NCBI GenBank assembly: GCA_036848175.1
Contig: DAIUKO010000035.1
Location: 1 to 35,529, forward strand
DNA from: QHWF01 sp036848175
GTDB lineage: Bacteria; Acidobacteriota; Vicinamibacteria; Vicinamibacterales; CAVVIG01
DNA length: 35,529 nt
Direction: 5' to 3'
Shown: positions 26,156 to 35,485 of the stretch, in pieces
Position numbering within the stretch: position 1 is the stretch's first letter
How the letters are laid out: each line of letters starts with the position of its first letter
Notes under the pieces: model-generated
Told to the model about the DNA's origin: nothing
Database searches by the model: none
What the model saw: the letters and a program-made list of their open reading frames with translations, nothing else
Program-made: the position numbers and the translations under genes

Positions 26156-28282
26156 GGTGGGCGTGCCGCGGTCGGATTGGTCGTGACGATCGGATTGTCC
26201 GTCGGATGCAAACAAGCGCCACGCATCCCACCTCCGCGCCTGGGCTTTTCGGCGGCGTCGTTCGACCGACAACGCGATCTCGAGCAACGCTTCCGCAGCA
26301 GCGTGTCCGTCGAGGAATTGGGCACGTTTCACGCGATGGTGACGCGCGAGCCACACATGGCCGGCACCGACGGCAGCCGCGTGGTCGCGACGCGCATCGC
26401 ACAAGCGCTGCGCGACGCCGGCCTCGACGTCGAGACCATCGAGTATCAGGCGTACTTGTCGTACGCCAAGGCCATCACAGTCGACATCGTCGCGCCCGTC
26501 GCAACGAAACTCCGCGTCACCGAGCCGGCATCGCCGCTCGATCGCGACACCAGCCATCCGCAGCTCGGTCCTGGCTTCGTCGCGTATTCGGCGTCAGGCG
26601 ACGTGACCGCGCCGGTCGTGTACGTCAACTACGGATTGCCCGAGGACTACGCGCAGCTTGCGGCGCACAACGTCGACGTCCGCGGCAAGCTGGCGCTCGC
26701 GCGCTACGGACACAGCCACCGCGCGGTCAAGCTGCACACGGCGGAACGGGCGGGAGCGGCCGGCATCCTTATTTATAGCGATCCAGCGGACGATGGATTC
26801 GTGCGCGGCGAGACGTGGCCGAAGGGCTACTGGCGTACGCAGGATCAGCTGCAGCGCGGCAACGGGAAGTACAGCTGGTTCTGGCACGGCGATCCGCTGA
26901 CCCCTGGCGCTCCCGCCCTCGAGAACGCGGCGCGCCAGGATGCCGCTCGCGCGCCGACGCTGCCGCGCATTCCAGCCGCCGTTCTCGCGTGGGGCGAAGC
27001 AAAAAAGATTCTCGAACGCCTCGACGGCGCGCCGGCGCCGCCGGGTTTTCGCGGCGGCCTGCCGATCACCTATCGCCTTGGCGGCGCCGCGGCTCGCGCG
27101 CGGCTTCGCGTGGAGATGGACAACGGGCTGCGGACGATTCGCGACGTCATCGCACGCGTCCCCGGCGCGCGGCGCGCCGATCGCGAGGTGATTCTCGGCA
27201 CGCATCACGATGCGTGGACGTTTGGCGGCGTCGATCCCGGCACCGGCACCGCGGCGCTGCTGGAACTGGCACGAACGCTCGGGGCATTGCGGCGCGGCGG
27301 ATGGCAACCGCAGCGCACGATCACGCTCGCCTTCTGGGATGCAGAGGAGTTCGGGCTGATCGGATCGACCGAGTACGCCGAGGATCGACGGCAGGCGCTG
27401 CGCGACCGTGCGATCTGCTACGTGAACACCGATCTCTACATGAATGGCCGGCTCGATGCCGGCGGCACGCCCTCACTTCGCGATTTCGTCGTCGAAGTCG
27501 CGAAGGACATCCCGGAGGGATCGGGAACGATGTACGACGGCTGGATCGGAAGCAGGGGGCCGGACGGGCAGGATCGGCGGGATGGGGCAGATCTCAAAGC
27601 GCTCGGCAGCGGCGCCGACTTCGTGCCGTTCCAGGACTACGTCGGCCTGCCGACGCTGTCGATCGAGCTCACCGCAACCGGCGGATACACGTACGGTCCC
27701 TATCACTCCAACTACGACACGCGCTTCTTCGTCGAGCAGGTGGCCGATCCGGGATTTCGCGGCGGCGCGCAACTCGTGCGCATGCTTGGGACGACGGCAC
27801 TGCGCCTCGGCGAGTCGCAAGTCCTGCCGTTCCGCTTTTCGCACTACGCGCGCAAGCTGAAAGACTTCATCGACGCAGCGTCGACGTGGGGCGGCGGCGA
27901 AGACCGCCGAGGCATGATGGCCGTCGACCTGACTGCCGTGAGAGAGGCGGCCGCGCGAGTGGCTGAACAGGCGAAGAGCGTCGAGGATCGCCTCGACGAT
28001 CGCCTGGCGACGAGCAACCTGCCGGCATCACAGATCGACCGCGCGAACGATCTGCTCGCGCGGCTCGAACAGCGATTGCTCGACGAAGATCAGCAGTGGT
28101 ACCGCCACGTCATCTACGGCTGGAACATCTATTCGCTGTACGACGGCCAGCCGTTCCCCGGCCTCGCCGAAGCGATACGCGTGCGCGACGCCGAACGCGC
28201 CCGCAAGGAAGCCGCCCGAATCACCGCGGCGATCGACCGCCTGAACGCCGGCTTACACGAAGTCGCCGAGCTCCTGAGGTAA
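26114..28282 (+). CDS. M28 peptidase, glutamate carboxypeptidase II (PSMA)-like, probable lipoprotein
   Basis: About 722 residues from GTG 26114; an open frame reaches back to ATG 26024. The order is that of GCPII: PA domain inserted in the first third (VRGKLALARYGHSHRAVKLHTAERAGAAGILIYSDP), zinc peptidase core, and C-terminal TFR-like dimerisation helices ending in WYRHVIYGWNIYSLYDGQPFPGL. All metal ligands are present: His and Asp in GTHHDAW and GGVDPGTGTA, the catalytic Glu pair in DAEEFGLIG, Asp in CYVNTDLYMN and His in YHSNYDT. It should remove C-terminal residues such as glutamate from peptides outside the cytoplasm. A hydrophobic segment ending in the lipobox LSVGC marks a lipoprotein. 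The start is unclear because codons before the signal lie in a REP element; GTG 26114, within it, gives a well-proportioned signal peptide. Confidence 0.88.
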   Translation: MRGSTRTLTLSLSKGGRAAVGLVVTIGLSVGCKQAPRIPPPRLGFSAASFDRQRDLEQRFRSSVSVEELGTFHAMVTREPHMAGTDGSRVVATRIAQALRDAGLDVETIEYQAYLSYAKAITVDIVAPVATKLRVTEPASPLDRDTSHPQLGPGFVAYSASGDVTAPVVYVNYGLPEDYAQLAAHNVDVRGKLALARYGHSHRAVKLHTAERAGAAGILIYSDPADDGFVRGETWPKGYWRTQDQLQRGNGKYSWFWHGDPLTPGAPALENAARQDAARAPTLPRIPAAVLAWGEAKKILERLDGAPAPPGFRGGLPITYRLGGAAARARLRVEMDNGLRTIRDVIARVPGARRADREVILGTHHDAWTFGGVDPGTGTAALLELARTLGALRRGGWQPQRTITLAFWDAEEFGLIGSTEYAEDRRQALRDRAICYVNTDLYMNGRLDAGGTPSLRDFVVEVAKDIPEGSGTMYDGWIGSRGPDGQDRRDGADLKALGSGADFVPFQDYVGLPTLSIELTATGGYTYGPYHSNYDTRFFVEQVADPGFRGGAQLVRMLGTTALRLGESQVLPFRFSHYARKLKDFIDAASTWGGGEDRRGMMAVDLTAVREAAARVAEQAKSVEDRLDDRLATSNLPASQIDRANDLLARLEQRLLDEDQQWYRHVIYGWNIYSLYDGQPFPGLAEAIRVRDAERARKEAARITAAIDRLNAGLHEVAELLR

Positions 28283-28312
28283 CGGAGGGGTACGGAGCGA
28301 ACTGAGTTCACA

Positions 28313-28348
28313 AACGGAGGAACGGAGACAACGGAGACGAACGGAGAA
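28313..28348 (+). repeat. Tandem 9-bp-period purine-rich repeat (AACGGAGAC type)
   Basis: Four 9-base units (AACGGAGGA, ACGGAGACA, ACGGAGACG, AACGGAGAA). A looser stretch of the same kind (TAACGGAGGGGTACGGAG) begins at the M28 stop codon itself, 28280. Same style as the repeats at 6096-6134 and 11702-11788. Confidence 0.75.
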
Positions 28349-28400
28349 GAACCCAGCCATTGTTATGAGACGTGCCGGTGTGATTGAACGCGGTTCGACG

Positions 28401-28458
28401 GCGTCGCGAAGCGACGCACATCGCCGGGGTCCCCACCGCGCACGCCTGCGCGGTGGGG
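28401..28458. repeat. Pair of perfect hairpins in a convergent intergenic region
   Basis: GCGTCGC-GAA-GCGACGC (28401-28417) is a 7-bp stem. CCCCACCGCGCA (28431-28442) pairs perfectly with TGCGCGGTGGGG (28447-28458) across a 4-base loop. Both lie between the convergent M28 and subtilase genes. They could stop transcription from both sides, but no T-tract follows; a two-part REP element is as likely. Confidence 0.7.
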
Positions 28459-28500
28459 TGGAGCGGAGCGGCCCGGTAGTAAATCCGAGGAGACATTCCG

Positions 28501-31500
28501 CTAGTCATCGTGCTTCGGCGGCCGCACCGTGACGCTGCTCGACGATGTGTTTCCGGCGGCGTCGACCGCCGTCACCGTGATGGTGTAGATACGACCGTCG
28601 TGCGGGCGTAAACGGACGTGATGGTTGTCGACGATGATGAAGTCGACTTTGTTGTCGTCGCCTTCGCCGTCATCATCGCCCTTGCCCTTCTTCATCTTGT
28701 CATCGCTGTCGCGCTCCTTCCCCGGTTTGGTGAACGTCACGCTCAGCGAGGTCGTCGTCGCTCCACACACATCCGTCGCGTTGTAGTTGACGGTGTAGTC
28801 GACCAGCTTCTTGATCTTCGGCAGGAGTTGCGTGAGGGTCAGCGACAGACCCGCGATGGTCGGCGGCGTTCGATCGACCACCGTGATGTTGCCGCTCGCT
28901 TGACTGAACGCCCCTTTCGGATCGGTCGCCGTCAGGCGTACGAGCGTCGTGCCGAGCGCGTAGGGCGACGGCGGCGCCTGCGTGAGCGTCAGCGTGTCGC
29001 CATCGGCATCCGTCGATCCGTCGTCGATCGATGCGTCGGCGACGCACATCGTGCTGTTCGCCGCGACGGTCACGTTCTTCGCCTTCGCAACCGGCGGATG
29101 ATTCAGCGGCGCGCAGGTGCCGTTGCAGATGCCCGCGACCCTCAGCGTGTAGACGTTGCCGGAAGGCACCGGATTCGGCAACGGTGGATTTGCCACCGGG
29201 ACATCGTGCACGTCGACGGCGAACGTATCGCCTCCTCCTCCGACCTGGATCGAAAACGTCCGCAAGGCCGCGCTGGACCCGGGATCCCCTTTGTAGTTCT
29301 CGAGGATGTTGTTCGGGTTGAACGTCGGCGCGTACGCCGCCGCGAACAAGTTGATCGCGTTCGTGCCTTGCAACGTCACCGTCGCGCATCCCGGTGTGCT
29401 GTACGAGCAGCTGCCGAACTGGTACGACTCGAACGGTCGTGCGGCCGCATCCACCGGGTTCGCCGCGTTACCGCTGTTAATCACTTTCGTCGCGCCGCAC
29501 GTGCTCACAGCGCCGTCGCGGAACAGCCGTCCAACTTGCAGGCCTGCCGACGTCGTCACACCCGCCGACGAAGGCGGCGTCGTGCCGTCCAGCGCTCGAG
29601 TGATGGTGAACGTTCGCGCGCCGATCGGGATGCCGACGTTCTGCGCGATCGCGGCGCCGCCGCCCCGATATGTAGCGCTGAGCGCGATGTTGGCGACGGC
29701 CGGACATCCGAGATCGGTTGCGGTCGTGAACAGAATCGGCGCCGTATTCGCGGCCGACGCGAGCGGCACGAGGTCCGGATACGACCGCGCGTTCGGCAGA
29801 GCGACGGTGACGCCGGTTGTCGGCGAGGCGACGAGCGCAATGCCGGCCGCCGGCGCCACGCCGTAGTTCTTCAGCGTGACCGTCAGCCGTGCGCCTTCGC
29901 CCGCGTCGACCACGCCGTCGGCGTTGCCGGGATTTTCAGCCACCTGCACGCTTTCCACCTGGAGGAACGCGGTACCGATCGCGCCCGTCGCAGCGACCGC
30001 CGCGCGGGCCATCACGATGCCGGCGCCCGAGTCGCGATCGACGCCGGGCGCTTCGATGTCGATCGCTGTGCTCGTGAGGATGGAACGGATCTGCGCCGGC
30101 GTGAGCGACGAGTTGGCCGCCTTGATCAGCCCCGCGATAGCCGCCGCGTGCGGCGCCGCCGCTGACGTGCCGAAGAACGTACTCGGGAATCCGCCGACGC
30201 CGGTCACGCTCACGCCGTCGGCCGCAGTGATGTCCGGCTTCTGACGGATGACGCCGCCGGTGGACGAGACGTTGCCGGGCGTGTGCGCAGCGCCACTGGC
30301 CTGGTAGAACACGTGGCGCGGCCCATCCGAACTGAACGCCTCGACGACGTTGGCCGAAGTGAATGCCTGTGGAAACGCACCGGCCGCGGGCGTGGCCGCG
30401 ACGCCGAATCCGTTGGCGGCGGCGCTGTGTCCGTGCGTCTGACCGACGGTTGCGATCGACAGCCGCCCCCGGTTGCTGTTCAGGTGCAGAAAACGTCCTT
30501 CGCCGGCGACCTTCACGACGACGAGCCGATTGCCTGCCGCGCCTGCACTGACTTGCTCGTACGGATCCTGGATCCCGTTCTGCGGATTCATCGATGCTGC
30601 CAGCACTGCAGTGCCGGCCGCGTTCAACCGGAAGAGGTCGTAGTCGTTCGACGACGCTCCGAGCGGATCGGACCAGTACAGATTGTTCACGATGCCCGCG
30701 GCCGTGAGCACATCGAACGCCTGTGCGCCGAAACTATGGGTCCGTGCGGTGGGACCGGCAGCGCCGCCGTCGACGAAGTCGCCTTCCCACACGCCCGCCG
30801 TGCCGTCGTTCAAGTTCCCCGAGTTTCCGGCGGACGAGAAATACATCGCGCCATCGGCCGCCACGTCGTTCACGGCCTGAATGACGACGCCGCCGTTCGT
30901 GTTCGTCGTCGCCAGCTGCCCGTCCTGAAACGGCGTCTCGACGAAATAGAACACGTCGTCGACGATGATGTCGCAGCCGGCGGCGCGGAGTGCGCGGATG
31001 TTGTCGGCGAACGTCGTGATACCGACGAATGCGCTCGCGAAGAACAGCCCGGCTCCGGGCGCGAGATCGTGGACGATCTCGAGCATCGCCGTGCCTTCGT
31101 CGCACGTGTTGGTCGCGGGGCACGGAGCAGGCGGCCCGATGACGGTGACTGGACCGAGATCGCCGCGCGCCTGGCTCGCCGCCAGATTGCGGACGCCGTC
31201 GGACAGCACGCCGATCTTCACGCCGGTGCCATCGATGTGAAACGCGCCGCGTGCGGCGAACGCCAGGTGCGTCACGTCGCCTTCCGAGCTGCGGCTGCCC
31301 TGCCCGGTCGAGCCGACGAGGTTCGGCACCGCCTCCTGCCCGGACGTGATCGCACCTTGCCGGCCCTGGATGAACACGACGTCGGGATCCGCCGCCAGCG
31401 TGTCAACCTGATCGATGTTGATGTGCGCGCGCAGCGTCGTGCCGTCGGCCGACGACGATTCCACTTCGATGCCGGCCGCCGCCAGCCGCGCCGCCACGCC

Positions 31501-31821
31501 GCCCGGCCGCGTCTGCACGTCGACGACGACGTGGCCATCGGCGGCGTACGGCAGGTCGGTTTCGAGCGCCCACATCCCGGTGGCGATCGGCTGTCCGCTC
31601 TCCATCCTCTGCTCGAACAGGAGCTGCGAATCGATCTTCTGTTGCGTCTGCGAGCGCGTCGCTTTCTCGGCGAGCAGCGCGTCGATCTGCGCGAGCGCCT
31701 CCGACGAAATTCCCTGGAGTTGATTGGCCGGTTGTTGCGCCGACACGCCGACGTGCGAGACGGACGGCCACATGCCGAGGGCGACGATCAACAGCAGTGC
31801 ACGCACACGGGCACTCTTCAT
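28501..31821 (-). CDS. Secreted subtilase-fold (S8/S53-like) peptidase with C-terminal Ig/HYR-like domains
   Basis: 1106 residues. Signal peptide (ALLLIVALGMWPSVSHVGVSAQ), an N-terminal propeptide-like region to about 190, then the subtilase core: Asp208 in VKIGVLSDGV, oxyanion Asn333 in SSAGNSG and Ser553 in FFGTSAAAPHAA. Where subtilases have the catalytic His (HGTxxAxIxHDxAPGA) this protein reads DEGTAMLEIVHDLAPGA, so the His is Glu242; a Glu in the triad is otherwise a mark of sedolisins. Residues 600-1106 hold beta domains, including an HYR-like module (VDRTPPTIAG) and a charged Lys/Asp/Glu linker (about 1035-1060). Such tails usually bind the cell surface or substrate. ATG 31821 has GAGGTGAT close upstream. 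It lies 177 bases downstream of the Asp-box protein gene on the same strand. Confidence 0.9.
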   Translation of the reverse strand: MKSARVRALLLIVALGMWPSVSHVGVSAQQPANQLQGISSEALAQIDALLAEKATRSQTQQKIDSQLLFEQRMESGQPIATGMWALETDLPYAADGHVVVDVQTRPGGVAARLAAAGIEVESSSADGTTLRAHINIDQVDTLAADPDVVFIQGRQGAITSGQEAVPNLVGSTGQGSRSSEGDVTHLAFAARGAFHIDGTGVKIGVLSDGVRNLAASQARGDLGPVTVIGPPAPCPATNTCDEGTAMLEIVHDLAPGAGLFFASAFVGITTFADNIRALRAAGCDIIVDDVFYFVETPFQDGQLATTNTNGGVVIQAVNDVAADGAMYFSSAGNSGNLNDGTAGVWEGDFVDGGAAGPTARTHSFGAQAFDVLTAAGIVNNLYWSDPLGASSNDYDLFRLNAAGTAVLAASMNPQNGIQDPYEQVSAGAAGNRLVVVKVAGEGRFLHLNSNRGRLSIATVGQTHGHSAAANGFGVAATPAAGAFPQAFTSANVVEAFSSDGPRHVFYQASGAAHTPGNVSSTGGVIRQKPDITAADGVSVTGVGGFPSTFFGTSAAAPHAAAIAGLIKAANSSLTPAQIRSILTSTAIDIEAPGVDRDSGAGIVMARAAVAATGAIGTAFLQVESVQVAENPGNADGVVDAGEGARLTVTLKNYGVAPAAGIALVASPTTGVTVALPNARSYPDLVPLASAANTAPILFTTATDLGCPAVANIALSATYRGGGAAIAQNVGIPIGARTFTITRALDGTTPPSSAGVTTSAGLQVGRLFRDGAVSTCGATKVINSGNAANPVDAAARPFESYQFGSCSYSTPGCATVTLQGTNAINLFAAAYAPTFNPNNILENYKGDPGSSAALRTFSIQVGGGGDTFAVDVHDVPVANPPLPNPVPSGNVYTLRVAGICNGTCAPLNHPPVAKAKNVTVAANSTMCVADASIDDGSTDADGDTLTLTQAPPSPYALGTTLVRLTATDPKGAFSQASGNITVVDRTPPTIAGLSLTLTQLLPKIKKLVDYTVNYNATDVCGATTTSLSVTFTKPGKERDSDDKMKKGKGDDDGEGDDNKVDFIIVDNHHVRLRPHDGRIYTITVTAVDAAGNTSSSSVTVRPPKHDD

Positions 31822-31937
31822 CGGATCACCTCACAAGATTGGTCGCGGATTGCGGATGGAAGGGATGAGGATGAGGATGAGTGCGCGGCCGCCGGAGCAC
31901 CGTCGAGGACGCGATGGCGGGGAGGGTCAACACCACA

Positions 31938-31974
31938 CGAGCCGGCGCATCCTACCTCAGAATGCGCCGGCTCG
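31938..31974. other. Strong 13-bp stem-loop between the Asp-box and subtilase genes
   Basis: CGAGCCGGCGCAT (31938-31950) pairs perfectly with ATGCGCCGGCTCG (31962-31974) around an 11-base loop. On the minus strand a seven-base T-run lies before the stem, not after it, so this is not a standard intrinsic terminator. It may attenuate read-through into the subtilase gene or protect the 3' end of the upstream mRNA. A short GATGAG tandem (about 31864-31880) lies between it and the subtilase gene. Confidence 0.65.
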
Positions 31975-31998
31975 AAGGCGGGGGTGAAAAAAACTGTG

Positions 31999-34900
31999 TC
32001 AGCGCAGCGCCGTCTCTGCCTCGGTCTTGAGCGCCGCCCATTCTTTCATCAAGTCGTTGTAGCGTTCGTATGCGCTCGCGCCGATCTTCTGGTCGGCCTG
32101 GTTGATCTCGCGGTTCACGTTCGCCACCTGATCGATGAACACTTGATCTTCGTAAGGACCGCTCTTCGTGACCAGACGCTCCCGGAGCGACTGCAGCTTC
32201 GCCTGATCGCCGCGCTTGCCGTCGATCGCCTGGCGCACGCGCCCCGCGAGCTGGCGCGCGTCGGCGAGGAGATCGCGGACCTTGAGCGCAAACCGCGTCT
32301 GCTCGACGAGATCGGCGGACGTGACGCCGTCCTTCGCGACCCGCGGATCGATCTTCACCGTGAACGATTCCGTTTTCGTCACACCACCGGCGGTGAGCCG
32401 CGCGCGATACGTGCCTGGCGCGGCGAGCGGTCCGCCGCCGCCGAAGCCGCCGCCTTCCCCGTCGCCGCCTGCCGGTCCGCCCGGATAGCGCAGATCCCAG
32501 ACGAAGCGGTTCATGCCTGGCTTGGTCGGCAGCGTCGTTGCGAGGCCGCCGCCACGACGACCGCCGCGACCGGCACTCGCGGCGGCGCGCGATTCGCTCG
32601 TGTAGCTGCGCACGACTTTTCCGGCAGCGTCGAGGATGTCGAGCTTGACCTCACCGGCGGGTGACGCGAGGTAGTAATCGATGCGCGCGCCCGCCGGCGG
32701 ATATTCAGGCATGTCGGGACGGCCCGACATCGGCACGTAGCGCGTGCGATACGTCGCGGCCGGTGTGAAGAGGAACAGGTTGACGTTCGGCTCGAACGGT
32801 TTGATCACCGCACGCGGCGGTGCGGGGCTTGCGAGCTTGCCGCCGGGCGGAATCGGCCCCGACGGCGCGACCGGCCGATCCTGATTCGGCGTGATGAAGG
32901 CATCGGTCGCGTACGACGCCAGAACCGTCCCGCCCCGAGTTCTGTCAGCCTGCGGATTGTCGGTCGGCCGCGGACGCGCCGATCGGGTCACACTCGCCGC
33001 GATCTGCCGCAGCGGCGCCACATCATCCATGATCCAGAACGACCGCCCCATCGTCGCCGCCAGCAAGTCGCCGTGATGCACCTTCAGATCGGTCACCGGC
33101 GTCGCCGGCAGATTCTGCTGCAGCGACTGCCAGTGCTTGCCTTGATCGAACGAGACGTAGGCGCCTTCGAGCGTACCCGCGTAGAGCAAGCCTTCCTGCT
33201 CCGGATCCTCGCGCACGACGTGCATCGGCTGATTCGCCGGGATGCCGTTGGTGCCGTCGGTGAGCAGCGTCCAGTGCTCGCCGAAATCGTTGGTCATGTA
33301 GAGGTACGGCTTGAAATCGTCCAGATACATCCGATAGACCGACACGTACGCCGAGCCGCGGCGATGCGGTGAATCTTCGATCGTATGAACGCGTCCGCCG
33401 GGCGGCAGATCTCTCGGCGTCACGTTCTTCCACGTCTTGCCGTTGTCCCTGGTCACGTACACCGGACCGTCGTTCGATCCGGTCCAGAAGACGTTGGGAT
33501 CGAGCCGCGACGATCGCATCGAGTACAGCGCCGCATACACTTCCTCGCCGGTCATGTCGCGCGTGATCGGCTCGCCCGAGGTCACCTGACCTTCGGGTGT
33601 GTTCGCGGTCACGTCCGGACTGAAGCGCGTCCAATGAATGCCGCCGTCAATCGTTTTGTGGACGTACTGCGAGCCGTGGTAGACGATCTTCGGATTGTGG
33701 GCGTCGATCTCGATCGGCGCCTGCCTCACGAAGCGATAGCGCATATCCTTCGGGTTCTTGCCGTAGCGCTGCTGCGGATAAATCCAGTAGTGCTGCTCCT
33801 GCCCGGTCTCGATGTTGTAGCGGCCGAACTCTCCCTTGCAGTCGCCGTAGATGATCTTGCCGTCGGGCGTCACGCGAATCTGTCCACTCTCGCAGCCCGA
33901 TGCCTGGAACCAGGTCTGCGTCGGCTCGTCGATCGGCCACGAGAACGGCGGCACGTTCGCGACGTAATANNNNNNNNNNNNNNNNNNNNNNNNNNNNNNN
34001 NNNNNNNNNNNNNNNNNNNNNNNNNNNNNNNNNNNNNNNNNNNNNNNNNNNNNNNNNNNNNNNNNNNNNTCTGCGTCGGCTCGTCGATCGGCCACGAGAA
34101 CGGCGGCACGTTCGCGACGTAATAGGTGCTGTTGTCCTGCTGCGGCGCGTAGAGGCGGTACGGGAACTGATCGTCGGCATCGAGCATATAGAGCTCCGCC
34201 GTCGGCTGGTTCATCTGCGTCGACCAGCTGCGTCCACGATCCTGCGTGATGTTCGCGCCGCCGTCGTTGGTCTCGATGAGGATGTTCGGATTGTCGGGAT
34301 TGATCCAGACGACGTGGTTGTCGCCGTGTGGCGTGTTGACCTCGGTGAACGTCTTGCCGCCGTCGCTCGAGCGATGGAAGCCGAGTTCGGTGACGTAGAC
34401 CTCGTTCTCGTCCTTCGGGTTGACGAACACCTTGTTGAAATAGAACGGCCGCGCGCGCAGCCGCGGCGAGCTGTTGGCGAGCGTCCACGACGATCCGCCG
34501 TCGCTGGTCCGGTAAAGGCCGCCCTTGGCGCCCTTCGCTTCGACCTGCGCGTAAACGACCTTGGGATTCGACTGCGCGACGTCGACCCACACCTTGCCGA
34601 TCAGATCGTCGGGCAGTCCGCTGCCGACGCGCGTCCAATGATCGCCGCCGTCGGTCGTCTTGTACACGCCGCCTTCGCTCGCCGGACCTCCGCTGACGAT
34701 CGTCCACGGCTTGCGCTGTGCGCGCCACGCGCCCGCGTAGAGCTCGTTGGGGTTCGCCCAATTGATCGCCACCGACACGGCGCCCGTCTGCTCGTTGATG
34801 AAGAGCACCTTCTGCCACGTCTTGCCGCCGTCCTTCGTGCGATACACGCCGCGCTCGGGGCCCCAGCCAAACGGGTTCCCGATCGCGGCGACATAGACGA

Positions 34901-35405
34901 TGTCGGGATCCTTCGGATGGATTTTCAACTGGCCGATCTGTCCGACGTCTTTCAATCCGGCGAACTGCCACGTGCGTCCGGCGTCGGTCGACTTGTACAC
35001 GCCGCGGCCGAGGATGACGTTCGATCGGATCGCCTCGCTGCCGGTGCCGGCGTAGACGACGTTCGGATTGGAATCGGAGACGTCGATCGCGCCGATCGAA
35101 CCGGTGGCGATCTGGCCGTCCGTCACCGGCACCCACGTGATGCCGTAGTTCTCCGTCTTCCATACGCCGCCGCCGGTCGCGCCCATGTAGAAGACGTTCG
35201 GCTGCGTGCGCACGCCGGCCGCGGCCGTCGATCGTCCGCCGCGATGCGGACCGATCGATCGCCAGCGCAGATCCTGATACGCGATCGGGTTGATGACGAC
35301 GTTGCCGCCCGGCTGCGCGTGGAGCCGCGGCTCGTGCACGCCAAGCGCCGGGGAGAGCGCGATGAAGGCCGTGAGCGTGGAGGCAAGCAGGATGAGCTTT
35401 CGCAT
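31999..35405 (-). CDS. Secreted Asp-box (VPS10/sialidase-like beta-propeller) protein, interrupted by an artificial assembly gap
   Basis: 1083 residues after removing a false gap (see 33970-34069); as drawn the frame shifts there. A signal peptide (KLILLASTLTAFIALSPALG) is followed by about eleven Asp-box hairpins of the form S/T-x-D-x-G-x-x-W: STDAGRTW, TKDGGKTW, TTDGGDHW, TSDGGSSW, SSDGGKTF, TQDRGRSW, TIDGGIHW, TRDNGKTW, TNDFGEHW, SFDQGKHW and ENYGITW. They build one or two beta propellers. The C-terminal 300 residues contain a FlgD/Ig-like segment (GEVKLDILDAAGKVVRSY), a Gly/Arg-rich linker and a helical tail. Members of this family are often labelled glycosyl hydrolase, but sialidase catalytic residues are not evident. 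ATG 35405 has AGGA 6 bases upstream. Large, multi-copy family in Acidobacteriota; probably periplasmic or surface-bound, role unknown. Confidence 0.9.
33970..34069. other. Assembly gap of 100 N with a 55-bp duplicated flank
   Basis: Exactly 100 N; bases 33915-33969 are repeated exactly at 34070-34124. Same structure and same overlap length as the gap at 1908-2007. Merging the copies removes 155 bases and rejoins NSTYYVANVPPF...DEPTQ to TWFQASGC in one frame. Confidence 0.93.
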
Positions 35406-35436
35406 GGAAAGTCCTATGAAGAAAGATCGAGTCGAG

Positions 35437-35442
35437 ATTGTA
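35437..35442 (-). promoter_or_regulatory. Candidate -10 box of the Asp-box protein gene
   Basis: TACAAT on the minus strand, one mismatch from consensus, 31 bases before the ATG at 35405. Transcription would start about 25 bases upstream of the gene. The region where a -35 box is expected holds only a weak TTCAAC. Confidence 0.33.
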
Positions 35443-35485
35443 CGACTACTTCCCGACGGCAGTTGAACCGACGTCCTGGACAACC

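Noticed and set aside
31938..31974. Intrinsic terminator of the Asp-box gene
   Set aside because: The T-run precedes the stem in the direction of transcription, so the classical geometry is absent.
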